NCBI GenBank assembly: GCA_023231115.1
Contig: JALNWA010000021.1
Span: forward strand, 1 to 7,440
DNA length: 7,440 nt
Source of the DNA: Candidatus Altimarinota bacterium
GTDB lineage: Bacteria; Patescibacteriota; Gracilibacteria; UBA1369; LOWO2-01-FULL-3
Reading direction: 5' to 3'
Positions within the stretch are counted from its first letter, which is position 1, and each line of letters begins with the position of its first letter. Of the stretch, positions 1 through 6,928 are shown piece by piece. The position numbers and the translations under genes are program-made. The notes under the pieces are model-generated. The model searched no databases. It was not told where the DNA came from and saw nothing but the letters and a program-made list of their open reading frames with translations.

Positions 1-326
1 AAAAAATAGAAAAAAAAGACGGAGAAATAAATTGGGGATTTGATGTAAAAAAAATACATAACATGATAAGAGCATATAGTGTTTGGCCCTCCGCTTACAC
101 GAAATTTAACGGGAAAGAAATAAAAATATTAGAGGCAAAAATGGAGAACAAAGAGTCGAAAATAAAAGCGGGTGAATTTTTTATTGAAGACGGAATTTTA
201 AAAATCTCAGCAAAAGGCGGAAACATTATTCCTAAAAAACTTCAATTGGAAGGCAAAAATCAAATGTCTGACAAAGAATTCTTGAATGGATATAAAGCGC
301 AGATAGAAAGCAAAAAAAGCGCCTGA
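1..326 (+). CDS. fmt: Methionyl-tRNA formyltransferase, C-terminal part (cut by the window edge)
   Basis: Only about the last 108 residues are present; the frame enters at base 3 and ends at TGA 324-326. Fmt transfers a formyl group from 10-formyltetrahydrofolate to Met-tRNAfMet in the cytoplasm, making the initiator tRNA. The visible part is the C-terminal OB-fold-like domain that grips the tRNA. It carries the family pattern INWGFDVKKIHNMIRAYSVW, then PSAYT and a lysine-rich KIL segment, then a DGILKI strand, and finally LQLEGKNQMSDKEFLNGYK, which matches the usual 'LQPEGKKRMSAEEFLRGY' ending. The tail after that is short and lysine-rich, so the natural C-terminus appears intact. The internal ATG at 63 is not a real start, because family-like sequence runs upstream of it. 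The last 67 bases overlap the 3' end of the convergent ligase-like gene. The catalytic formyltransferase domain lies outside the window. Confidence 0.93.
   Translation, partial: KIEKKDGEINWGFDVKKIHNMIRAYSVWPSAYTKFNGKEIKILEAKMENKESKIKAGEFFIEDGILKISAKGGNIIPKKLQLEGKNQMSDKEFLNGYKAQIESKKSA
260..326. other. Tail-to-tail coding overlap of fmt and the ligase-like gene
   Basis: The ligase-like gene (minus) stops at TGA 262-260, while fmt (plus) stops at TGA 324-326, so 67 bases code on both strands. On the plus strand they encode the conserved Fmt ending NQMSDKEFLNGYK plus its tail. On the minus strand they encode residues 405-426 of the ligase-like protein, including part of its last membrane helix. 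No room is left for a separate terminator between the two genes. Confidence 0.9.
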
Positions 327-1540
327 CCTTGATAAAGGGTAAATAAATAATGGTCAAAAGATCCAATAATCAAAAGCATAAAACATATCGCGATAAAAAA
401 CGGATTTTTTGATTTGAAAGAATAAATAAATAAACCGAAAATGAAAGAGATCAAAGCCACAAAACCCACAATTCCGATCTCACAAAGCGCAAGAACAAAG
501 ATATTATGAACAGGTTGAATCTCCCACGGCAACAATTTTAAGATTGAAAAATTCTGCATTACATCAGTAAAATTACCTATTCCAACTCCGAAAGGATGTT
601 GAAAAAACATTGCAAACCCTATAACCAAATAAGCTATTCTGGACTGCAAAGCTTCTGCATCGATTGAATTAATTCTTTCAATAAATAGTGGAAAAAATTT
701 AAAAACAAACAGTAAAAACATTGCACTCAAAAAAATAAAAGAAACTCTTTTAAAAAATTTCCACTTATCAACTTTTTTCAAAACAAAAATCGAAAAGACA
801 AAACCTCCCAAAATAAAAGCGACAAGTCCTGTCCTCGAAAAAGTCAGGAACAAAGCCACTAATGAGACCATTATAAATACAGAAAAAATCTTTGGAGCAT
901 TTTTAAAAAGGTACATCATTGAAAAAATCGCAAAAACCAAATATCCAGCAAAAATATTCGGATGAGGAAATGTGCCATAAGAACGTAAAAATTTCACATT
1001 CATAAAATCAACTTTTGCAACGCCAAGAATGCTTGAATTAACAACGGGCTCGCCAAAAAATCTTAAACCCAATGACTCTTGCAGTACATACTGAGAAATC
1101 CCGATCAGAGCCTCTAAAAACATAACAGAACAAAAAACAATTAGAATTTTTTTTACATTAATAATTCCATTTACGACGAGAAAATACATCACAAAAAACT
1201 CAACAAATCTTAAAATATAAAAAACAGAATTCACTAAATTTGCAGAGAAAAACAATGAAATCAAACAAGAAAAAAACAAAAAACAAATAGAATAAAAAAT
1301 CTTTTTATCTCCGAAAGAAAATTTCTTTGGCACTTCAGAAGAGCGAGAAAATAGTATATCAAAGCCAAAAAACACAAGCCCCAAAATCAACATAATGTCA
1401 GACAAATATAAAAATTGACTCAAATACGGATTAAAAAAACCTGAATCATAAACATCCGAAACAAACAATAAAACATCCACCTGCAACGGCAAAAAAGCGA
1501 AAAACAAATAGAAAAAAAATTTATAAAGTTTTTTTAGCAT
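260..1540 (-). CDS. O-antigen ligase / Wzy-like polytopic membrane protein
   Basis: A 426-residue protein, very rich in Phe, Leu and Ile, with roughly ten to twelve membrane segments. It fits the O-antigen ligase/polymerase superfamily (Wzy_C, PF04932), whose members join lipid-linked glycans to acceptors at the outer face of the membrane. Supporting motifs are GTFPHPNIFAGY (189-200), FSRTG with Arg236 (234-238), HPFGVGIGNF (315-324), the loop QPVHNIFVLALCEIGIVG (342-359, with His345 and Glu354) and DHYLFTLYQGQALF (396-409). Conserved Arg and His in the periplasmic loops are typical of the family. The ATG at 1540 is preceded by AAGG seven bases upstream, which supports this start. The gene diverges from ribE across 59 bases and overlaps fmt at its 3' end. 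Whether it is a ligase, a polymerase or a glycosyltransferase for glycoproteins cannot be decided from sequence, and no glycan cluster is visible next to it. Confidence 0.88.
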   Translation of the reverse strand: MLKKLYKFFFYLFFAFLPLQVDVLLFVSDVYDSGFFNPYLSQFLYLSDIMLILGLVFFGFDILFSRSSEVPKKFSFGDKKIFYSICFLFFSCLISLFFSANLVNSVFYILRFVEFFVMYFLVVNGIINVKKILIVFCSVMFLEALIGISQYVLQESLGLRFFGEPVVNSSILGVAKVDFMNVKFLRSYGTFPHPNIFAGYLVFAIFSMMYLFKNAPKIFSVFIMVSLVALFLTFSRTGLVAFILGGFVFSIFVLKKVDKWKFFKRVSFIFLSAMFLLFVFKFFPLFIERINSIDAEALQSRIAYLVIGFAMFFQHPFGVGIGNFTDVMQNFSILKLLPWEIQPVHNIFVLALCEIGIVGFVALISFIFGLFIYSFKSKNPFFIAICFMLLIIGSFDHYLFTLYQGQALFLLSICALYPFKNSLSDI

Positions 1541-1547
1541 CTCTAAA

Positions 1548-1551
1548 CCTT
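1548..1551 (-). promoter_or_regulatory. Shine-Dalgarno site of the ligase-like gene
   Basis: Read on the minus strand the bases are AAGG, then TTTAGAG, then ATG at 1540. The seven-base spacing is normal for a ribosome binding site and supports the chosen start. Most other genes in this window have no comparable site. Confidence 0.55.
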
Positions 1552-1578
1552 GGGATTAAGGCAATTCTATGGTAGATT
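1550..1578 (+). promoter_or_regulatory. Possible sigma70-type promoter for ribE-ribH-pgk
   Basis: TTGGGA (1550-1555) and TAGATT (1573-1578) are separated by 17 bases. A TG at 1570-1571, followed by one base, gives an extended -10 arrangement. Each hexamer matches four of six consensus bases. Transcription would start near 1585, giving a leader of about 15 bases before ATG 1600. This is pattern matching in AT-rich DNA, so it is tentative, but it lies in the only real intergenic gap on this strand. Confidence 0.35.
1564..1569 (-). promoter_or_regulatory. Possible -10 box for the ligase-like gene
   Basis: On the minus strand the bases read TAGAAT, five of six matches to TATAAT. Transcription would start near 1557, just ahead of the AAGG ribosome site. 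The -35 region is poor: TTATTT at 17-base spacing, or a better TTGATT at an overlong 22 bases. It lies inside the spacer of the opposing candidate promoter, so the two would interfere. Confidence 0.3.
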
Positions 1579-1599
1579 TAAAGCCGAAATAAATCAAAC

Positions 1600-2190
1600 A
1601 TGTTTACAGGAATCATACAAAAACAGGGAAAAATAACCGCCATCAAAAAAACAAAGAAAGCAGTAAGCTTTGAAGTGGAAATAGAAAAATTTCTAAAAGA
1701 TATAAAGAAAGGCGATTCTATCGCCGTAAACGGCGTATGCACAACAGTGGTAGATTTAGACAAAAATAAATTCATTTTTGATGCAATGGAAGAGACCTTA
1801 AAAAAAACCAACATTAAAAATCTAAAAAAAGGATCAATTGTAAATCTTGAAAAATCCATCAAGTGGAATGAAAAAATAGACGGACATTTTGTTCAGGGAC
1901 ACATAGACGAAACAGGAAAAATTTTAAAAACAAAAAACGATCAAAGAAGAACAAGAATTACTATTTCATTGTCAAAAGAAATGAAGCCGTTTGTGGCTTA
2001 CAAAGGCTCTATTTCGATTAACGGAGTTTCTCTTACGATATCAGATGTGGAAGACAAAAATTTTAGCGTGGACATAATTCCACATACATTAAAAAACACG
2101 AATTTATCTAAGCTCAAAAAAAATGATATAGTGAATATAGAAGCTGACATGATTGCCAGATATCTTCATAAAATAATATCAACGAAATGA
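1600..2190 (+). CDS. ribE: Riboflavin synthase, alpha chain
   Basis: A 196-residue protein, close to the usual 200-215. It catalyses dismutation of two 6,7-dimethyl-8-ribityllumazine molecules to riboflavin and a pyrimidinedione that RibH reuses. The two tandem lumazine-binding barrels are both visible. The first starts with the hallmark MFTGII and carries AVNGVCTTV (42-50), with Ser40 and Cys47 at the positions of E. coli Ser41 and Cys48. The second starts at DGHFVQGHID (94-103), with His101 at the E. coli His102 position, and carries INGVSLTI (140-147) and IPHTL (160-164). The conserved start MFTGI fixes the ATG at 1600, although no good Shine-Dalgarno site precedes it. A small deviation is CTTV in place of the usual C(L)TV. 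The stop TGA overlaps the ribH start (ATGA), so translation is probably coupled. The assignment is secure. Confidence 0.96.
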   Translation: MFTGIIQKQGKITAIKKTKKAVSFEVEIEKFLKDIKKGDSIAVNGVCTTVVDLDKNKFIFDAMEETLKKTNIKNLKKGSIVNLEKSIKWNEKIDGHFVQGHIDETGKILKTKNDQRRTRITISLSKEMKPFVAYKGSISINGVSLTISDVEDKNFSVDIIPHTLKNTNLSKLKKNDIVNIEADMIARYLHKIISTK

Positions 2191-2651
2191 CAAAAAATGG
2201 CATTAAAGAAGGAATAAAAGTAAACGGAGAAAAAACGAAAATTGCGATAGTACTCCCCTATTTTAACGAAGAATTAGGTCTCGAAATTTTCAAAAACACA
2301 AAAGAGGAATTATTAAAAAATTACGTACAAGAAAAAAATATAAAATTATTTAGATGCGCAGGCACACTTGAAATTCCTTTCATTTGTAAAAAAATCATTG
2401 AGAAACATAAACCGGATGCAATAATAGCCCTAGGCATAGTTATTCGGGGAGAAACTTCACATTTTGATTTAGTCACTCAAACAACATATGACGGACTTAT
2501 GAGCTTACAGATGACCAAAAACACACCAATCATTTTTGGGATTCTTGCGTGCGAAAATGAAAAACAAGTAAAAGACAGAGTGTTAAAAAACAAACTAAAC
2601 AAAGGTAAAGAATATGCAATGGCGGCACTTTTACAAACAAATTTTAAATAA
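2187..2651 (+). CDS. ribH: 6,7-dimethyl-8-ribityllumazine synthase
   Basis: A 154-residue protein, the normal length for the family. It condenses 5-amino-6-ribitylaminouracil with 3,4-dihydroxy-2-butanone 4-phosphate to make the substrate of RibE, usually as a 60-mer or pentamer. Key landmarks are KIAIVLPYFNEE (18-29), with the aromatic-Asn pair that stacks on the pyrimidine; AGTLEIP (58-64); and ALGIVIRGETSHFD (81-94), with the phosphate-binding RGET and the proposed catalytic His92. IIFGIL (115-120) follows. The next segment is atypical: ACENEKQVKDRVLKNKLNKG (121-140) replaces the usual TTEN...RAGTKAGNKG, keeping the Arg (131) and the NKG but losing the glycine loop between them. The gene starts inside the ribE stop codon (ATGA) with no Shine-Dalgarno site of its own, so it probably depends on coupling. 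Six bases separate it from pgk. Confidence 0.93.
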   Translation: MTKNGIKEGIKVNGEKTKIAIVLPYFNEELGLEIFKNTKEELLKNYVQEKNIKLFRCAGTLEIPFICKKIIEKHKPDAIIALGIVIRGETSHFDLVTQTTYDGLMSLQMTKNTPIIFGILACENEKQVKDRVLKNKLNKGKEYAMAALLQTNFK

Positions 2652-2657
2652 AAAAAT

Positions 2658-3851
2658 ATGGACATTCGAACATTAAAAGACATAGAAAATATTGAAGGAA
2701 AAAAAGTTCTTTTAAGGGTGGATTTCAATGTACCGATGAACAAAACAACAGGCGAAATCGAAGACGACACAAGGATCACGGAGGCCTTACCTACAATAAA
2801 ATTTCTATCTGAGAAAGGAGCAAAAACAATAATAATGTCACATCTTGGAAGACCGGACGGAATAGTGAAAGAAGAATTAAGACTCACAAAAATCAGACAA
2901 CATCTTTCAAAATTATTAAATAAACCGGTAAAAAAATTAGACGAAATTTTAAGTGAAAAAGTAAAAGAAGAAGTTGCAAAAATGAAAAACGGAGAAATAA
3001 TACTTCTTGAGAACATAAGATTCAGAAAAGAAGAAGAACAATGCGAACCAAATTTCACAAAAGAATTAGCGTCACTTGGGGAAATTTTTGTAAACGATGC
3101 ATTCGGCACGGCACACAGAAAACACGCTTCTACTGCAGGTTTAGCCGATTATCTACCTGCATATGCGGGACTTTTAATGGAAAAAGAAATCATCCAACTT
3201 TCAAAAGTTTTAGATGAAATACCAGCAAAACCAATAACAATGATTTTTGGTGGAGCAAAAATCGACACAAAAATTGGAGTGATAAAACATTTCTTGGACA
3301 AGGCGGATTATTTCTTAATCGGCGGTGGACTCGCAAACACATTTTTATTCGCAAAAAATATAAATATTGGAGAATCACTTTGCGAAAAAGACAAAGCAGA
3401 TATCGCAAAAGAAATAATTGAAAAATTAAATTCAAAAACAGATGCATTAAATCTTCCTGTAGACGCAGTAGTAGCAAAAGAACTTTCGAATGAAACACAA
3501 GCACAAGAAGTGGCTATAGAAAGCCTTCCTGACGGAATGAAAATATTTGATATCGGGACAAAGACAGCAGAAAAGTTCAGCGAAATAATAAAAAAATCAG
3601 GCACAATAATTTGGAACGGACCACTTGGAGTTTACGAATACAAACCATTCCTAAACGGAACAAAACTAATTGCGGAAACTATTTCAAACCACAAATGCGT
3701 TTCAATAATCGGCGGCGGAGACACAGCGGATTGCATAAAAAAACTAGGTATTGCATCTGAAAAATTCACGCACATTTCAACAGGTGGAGGCGCATGCATA
3801 GAATTTTTATCAGGAGACAAACTTCCCGGAATAGAAATTTTAAGAAAATAA
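2658..3851 (+). CDS. pgk: Phosphoglycerate kinase
   Basis: A 397-residue cytoplasmic enzyme, normal bacterial length, that transfers phosphate between 1,3-bisphosphoglycerate and ADP, making ATP in glycolysis. The N-terminal substrate half shows LLRVDFNVP (18-26), SHLGRP (61-66), ENIRFRKEE (118-126) and NDAFGTAHRKHAS (146-158). The C-terminal nucleotide half shows GGAKIDTKI (198-206), GGGLANTF (222-229), WNGPLGVYE (319-327), GGGDTA (352-357) and STGGGACIEFLSGDKLPGI (374-392). All basic and glycine-rich landmarks are present. The usual DIGPKT loop reads DIGTKT (298-303). It follows ribH after six bases with no clear ribosome binding site, so it is probably the third gene of the ribE-ribH transcript. 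Its stop lies six bases from the stop of the convergent PAP2-like gene. Confidence 0.97.
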   Translation: MDIRTLKDIENIEGKKVLLRVDFNVPMNKTTGEIEDDTRITEALPTIKFLSEKGAKTIIMSHLGRPDGIVKEELRLTKIRQHLSKLLNKPVKKLDEILSEKVKEEVAKMKNGEIILLENIRFRKEEEQCEPNFTKELASLGEIFVNDAFGTAHRKHASTAGLADYLPAYAGLLMEKEIIQLSKVLDEIPAKPITMIFGGAKIDTKIGVIKHFLDKADYFLIGGGLANTFLFAKNINIGESLCEKDKADIAKEIIEKLNSKTDALNLPVDAVVAKELSNETQAQEVAIESLPDGMKIFDIGTKTAEKFSEIIKKSGTIIWNGPLGVYEYKPFLNGTKLIAETISNHKCVSIIGGGDTADCIKKLGIASEKFTHISTGGGACIEFLSGDKLPGIEILRK

Positions 3852-3857
3852 AAAAAA

Positions 3858-4589
3858 TTATTTATTCTTATCAGAGGTTTTTAAAATAACTTCGCTTCCT
3901 TTGTGTTCACAGCAAAATCCTCTCCACCCAAAAATTCTTTCATTTATCCGTCCAAAAACTTCATTGCTTAAAGAATAAACTCCATAAGTGATAAAAAACG
4001 CAGCAAAGACGTCAATTGAATAATGTACATGCATCAATAAAACAGTAACCGCCATTACAAAAGAACCGATCAAAATTATCAATTCAACAACTCTATTTGT
4101 TCCACGTAGCAAAAGATACCCGATAAAAGGAAGAGCCACATGTCCGGAAAAAAACAAATCATTTCTAAACAAAAAATTTTGTAACAAATAATTGTCAGCA
4201 GGAGCGCCTGCGCCATAAAAAAATCCGACCGGCGGTCCAAAATTAGTCAACAAAATAAATATAGCTCTTACAAAAAGCAAAAGACCATATGTTTTAAAAA
4301 CAAAAGGAAGACGCTCCGGCACAAGTAAAATAACATACAAAAAAATAAAACCAATCAACATATAAACCCCATAGGTAAACCAAAAACTCAAATCATAAGT
4401 ATCAATATTGTCCAATATCAAATCACCAACTGGAGGATAAAAAAACGTGTCGTTAAACTGACTCGCATAAAAAACAGCAACAACTCCGCCGACAAGAATA
4501 CAAAAAGAAATAAACAAAGAAAACCAAAAACATTTATGATTAGAAACAACCTTATATTTCTTTTTTATAAAACCAAAAAATTCAGACAT
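3858..4589 (-). CDS. PAP2-related membrane protein, sphingomyelin-synthase-like (PAP2_C type)
   Basis: A 243-residue protein with about six membrane segments (roughly 23-41, 73-92, 99-117, 147-161, 167-187 and 190-207). It has the signature motifs of the sphingomyelin synthase branch of lipid phosphatases: RAIFILLTNFGPP (108-120), NDLFFSGHVALPF (143-155) and HVHYSIDVFAAFFITY (187-202). His150, His189 and Asp193 form the expected catalytic triad. In this superfamily the triad moves a phosphate or phospho-head-group from a lipid, by hydrolysis or transfer, at the outer membrane face. The substrate here is unknown; a phosphatidate-type phosphatase, an undecaprenyl-related phosphatase or a head-group transferase are all possible. 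It begins four bases after the stop of the VirD4-like gene, without a Shine-Dalgarno site, so it is probably co-transcribed and perhaps coupled. The C-terminal tail after about residue 212 is basic and contains a CC pair. Confidence 0.8.
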   Translation of the reverse strand: MSEFFGFIKKKYKVVSNHKCFWFSLFISFCILVGGVVAVFYASQFNDTFFYPPVGDLILDNIDTYDLSFWFTYGVYMLIGFIFLYVILLVPERLPFVFKTYGLLLFVRAIFILLTNFGPPVGFFYGAGAPADNYLLQNFLFRNDLFFSGHVALPFIGYLLLRGTNRVVELIILIGSFVMAVTVLLMHVHYSIDVFAAFFITYGVYSLSNEVFGRINERIFGWRGFCCEHKGSEVILKTSDKNK

Positions 4590-4593
4590 AATA

Positions 4594-6924
4594 TTAATTT
4601 AAAGCCCATTTCCTTATTTTTTCCTCTACATCCTCGACTTTTTTTGCATATCTTTCTCTGGAAACTCTTAAAATTTTTCTCACATACAAGTCATCAGCGA
4701 TATTACCAGAAGGAGGCAAAGTAAACAAAGAAAAAACTTTAGACGGAACACCGTCAATCAAAAGTTTTGCATAAACATTAAATTTGCTAAGAGAAGCCAA
4801 ATCTTTGGCTGAAACCTCTTCGCCGAATTGTTGAGAAATATATTCACCATCCTCATATCCGACTTGAAAAGACAAAATGCTTGAAGCATTTCCAAAAACA
4901 GCATCACGAACTTCCTCAGGCATCTGCGCAATATATTGATTTGCGATTGTAAGATTTAATTTATATTTTCTTGCTTCAGATAAAATTGTTGCAAAAGAAT
5001 CAGTCGCAAAATTTTGAAATTCATCAACGTACAAATAAAAATCTTTTCGATTTTTTTCTTGTACCTCAGCCCTTCCCATCGCATCAATTTGGAATTTAGT
5101 AACAAACATAGATCCCAAAAGCGTACTATTGTCCTCGCCTATTTTTCCTTTCGAAAGATTTATAAGAATAATTTTTTCATTATCCATCAGAAATCTAAAA
5201 TCAACAGTACTCTTCACTTGTCCGACAATATTTCTAATAACATTTGTCGAAAGAAATTGTCCAACTTTATTCATTATAGGCGAAATCGCCTCAATCCTAA
5301 GCCTTTCCTGCATTTTTTCAAATTCATCAATCCAAAACTTTTTCACAACAGGATCTTTGATTTTCGAAACAATTTTTTCTCTAAAATTTTCATCGGAAAG
5401 CATTCTGGTAATTCCAAGCATAGTCATTCCTTTGGCTTCCAAAAGCGCCAAAACAGTATTTCTCAAAATATGTTCAAGCCTCGGTCCCCAACTTTCCTTA
5501 TAAAGTTTTTTAAATATCCCGACAATTCCACTGCAGACAACAGCCCTTCTTGAGACATCTTCATCCTCAAACATATTAAATCCAATTGCATAATCTTTAT
5601 CAGAAGGATCAATCAAAACAACATCATTCGTACGATTTGCCGGAATTCTTTTTAAAATATTTTCTATTAGATCGCCATGCGGATCAATAAGCGCAACCCC
5701 GCGACCCGCAATAACATCAGAAACAATCATATTTTCCATAAGAACACTTTTCCCCATTCCGGTTTTACCTACAATATACATATGCCTCCTACGATCTTCT
5801 TTTTTTATTCCAAAATTTTGTATCATTCCTCGAAAATTCGTCCTCCCCAAAATCGTAACATCCTTAAAATCCGCCAACGGCAGATCACTTGGAGGTTCAA
5901 GTTTTTTATTTGTGACCCAATAAATCAACGGAGTTTTCACGGAAACATTCGGCAAGTGAAAAATAGTTGCAAGCTCTTCATTGTTTAAAGCCATTCCATC
6001 TGACATTTTTCTCAATTCATAAAGCTTCAAAGCGTCATTCCCATAAACAAAATCCCCTATTTCAAAACCATTCAAATGAGGAAAATTAAATTGTTTAAAA
6101 GCACCGATAATTTCAGCAATTTTCACTTTCGCAATTTCTTCATTTTTACGTTTTGGCAAATAAAGTATTCGAACAGAAACATCAAAAAGTGGCCTAACAA
6201 CCTTATCAATCGCCGCATCAATATTGCTTTCTCTGTCATGAGATTTCGACGTAAGCTCTTCAATCGAACAATCAGCCTTTCTGCAACCTCTTGCGTTCAC
6301 AAGAAGCCCGTGTAGCCAAAATACGAAATACAGCGGGAAAAACGCAATTTTAGGCCAAATTTTACGTGTTATAAAAGCCTTGGCATACAAAATCTCCAAA
6401 GACTCGATATGTCCGAAAATTCCATTGTCCAAAATCTTCACACACTTCAAAAAAATATTTTTCCATTTATCAGGCAAAGGCATAGTAACAATTTGAATCC
6501 AAACCTGATCATTCAAATCCGGCAATTTCACCAAAGACGAAGTAATTCCCGCGATAGGATCAACGGCCACTTTAGAAAGTCTATCTTCAAATTGAGGATA
6601 TCTTTTTATAGGATATATATCGCTATTTTTCATCTTCAATTCAGCCATAACAGCATTTTCAGGATGCACAAAATTCTCCGCATAATCCTGAACCAATTCA
6701 ATCTCCGCTTCCGGATATTGCGCATAAATTTGCCCCTCAACCAAATCCGCCAATTTTTTTGGCAAAGCAACAAAAAACCTTATACTTCTGCCAATATTCG
6801 CTATTTCAAAACTTACAATATTTTTTGAAAAAGCATGCAAAGTTGCGAAAATTTGTTCAGCAACAATAGGCCCGCTCTCGTTATCTTTTGGAACTTTTAT
6901 CTGTAAAACAACTTTATTTTTCAT
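4594..6924 (-). CDS. VirD4/TraG-like (TraD/TrwB-type) translocation ATPase
   Basis: A 776-residue P-loop motor of the HerA/FtsK-type family that includes type IV secretion coupling proteins. The N-terminal part (1-290) has a domain beginning LQIKVPKDNES and containing RFFVALPKKLADLVEGQIYAQYPEAEIEL, which I associate with Patescibacteria homologues. The ATPase core has Walker A GKTGMGKS (386-393), an ALIDPHGDLIENI strand-loop (411-423), LIDPSD (437-442), Walker B YLYVDEFQ (630-637, Asp634 and Glu635) and the downstream ANQYIAQM (661-668). There is no N-terminal membrane anchor as in classical VirD4; one hydrophobic stretch lies at about 193-209. I chose ATG 6924 over a TTG that would extend the frame to 7041: it has AGGA nine bases upstream, sits four bases after the ruvX stop, and the extension only reads through ruvX. 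It could drive DNA or protein transfer; no VirB4 or relaxase is visible here. Confidence 0.85.
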   Translation of the reverse strand: MKNKVVLQIKVPKDNESGPIVAEQIFATLHAFSKNIVSFEIANIGRSIRFFVALPKKLADLVEGQIYAQYPEAEIELVQDYAENFVHPENAVMAELKMKNSDIYPIKRYPQFEDRLSKVAVDPIAGITSSLVKLPDLNDQVWIQIVTMPLPDKWKNIFLKCVKILDNGIFGHIESLEILYAKAFITRKIWPKIAFFPLYFVFWLHGLLVNARGCRKADCSIEELTSKSHDRESNIDAAIDKVVRPLFDVSVRILYLPKRKNEEIAKVKIAEIIGAFKQFNFPHLNGFEIGDFVYGNDALKLYELRKMSDGMALNNEELATIFHLPNVSVKTPLIYWVTNKKLEPPSDLPLADFKDVTILGRTNFRGMIQNFGIKKEDRRRHMYIVGKTGMGKSVLMENMIVSDVIAGRGVALIDPHGDLIENILKRIPANRTNDVVLIDPSDKDYAIGFNMFEDEDVSRRAVVCSGIVGIFKKLYKESWGPRLEHILRNTVLALLEAKGMTMLGITRMLSDENFREKIVSKIKDPVVKKFWIDEFEKMQERLRIEAISPIMNKVGQFLSTNVIRNIVGQVKSTVDFRFLMDNEKIILINLSKGKIGEDNSTLLGSMFVTKFQIDAMGRAEVQEKNRKDFYLYVDEFQNFATDSFATILSEARKYKLNLTIANQYIAQMPEEVRDAVFGNASSILSFQVGYEDGEYISQQFGEEVSAKDLASLSKFNVYAKLLIDGVPSKVFSLFTLPPSGNIADDLYVRKILRVSRERYAKKVEDVEEKIRKWALN

Positions 6925-6928
6925 ACTT

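Noticed and set aside
327..338. CCTT-GATA-AAGG hairpin just after the fmt stop
   Set aside because: It has only four pairs, no following T-run, and it lies inside the ligase-like coding sequence.
2477..3109. A 210-residue open frame on the minus strand opposite ribH and pgk
   Set aside because: It is antisense to secure ribH and pgk genes, its serine- and phenylalanine-rich sequence resembles no family, and it follows from the codon bias of the opposite strand.
3842..3869. Hairpin between pgk and the PAP2-like gene (AAGAAAATAA against TTATTTATTCTT, loop of six A)
   Set aside because: The stem has a two-base bulge and one G-C pair, and neither strand has a T-run after it, so it is not a convincing terminator. 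It lies across the two stop codons and may be chance in AT-rich DNA.
5014..5553. A 179-residue open frame on the plus strand
   Set aside because: It lies inside the VirD4-like gene on the other strand and has low-complexity Asn/Phe/Ile/Lys content with no motif. The frames at 5129-5503 and 6409-6828 are the same kind of shadow.
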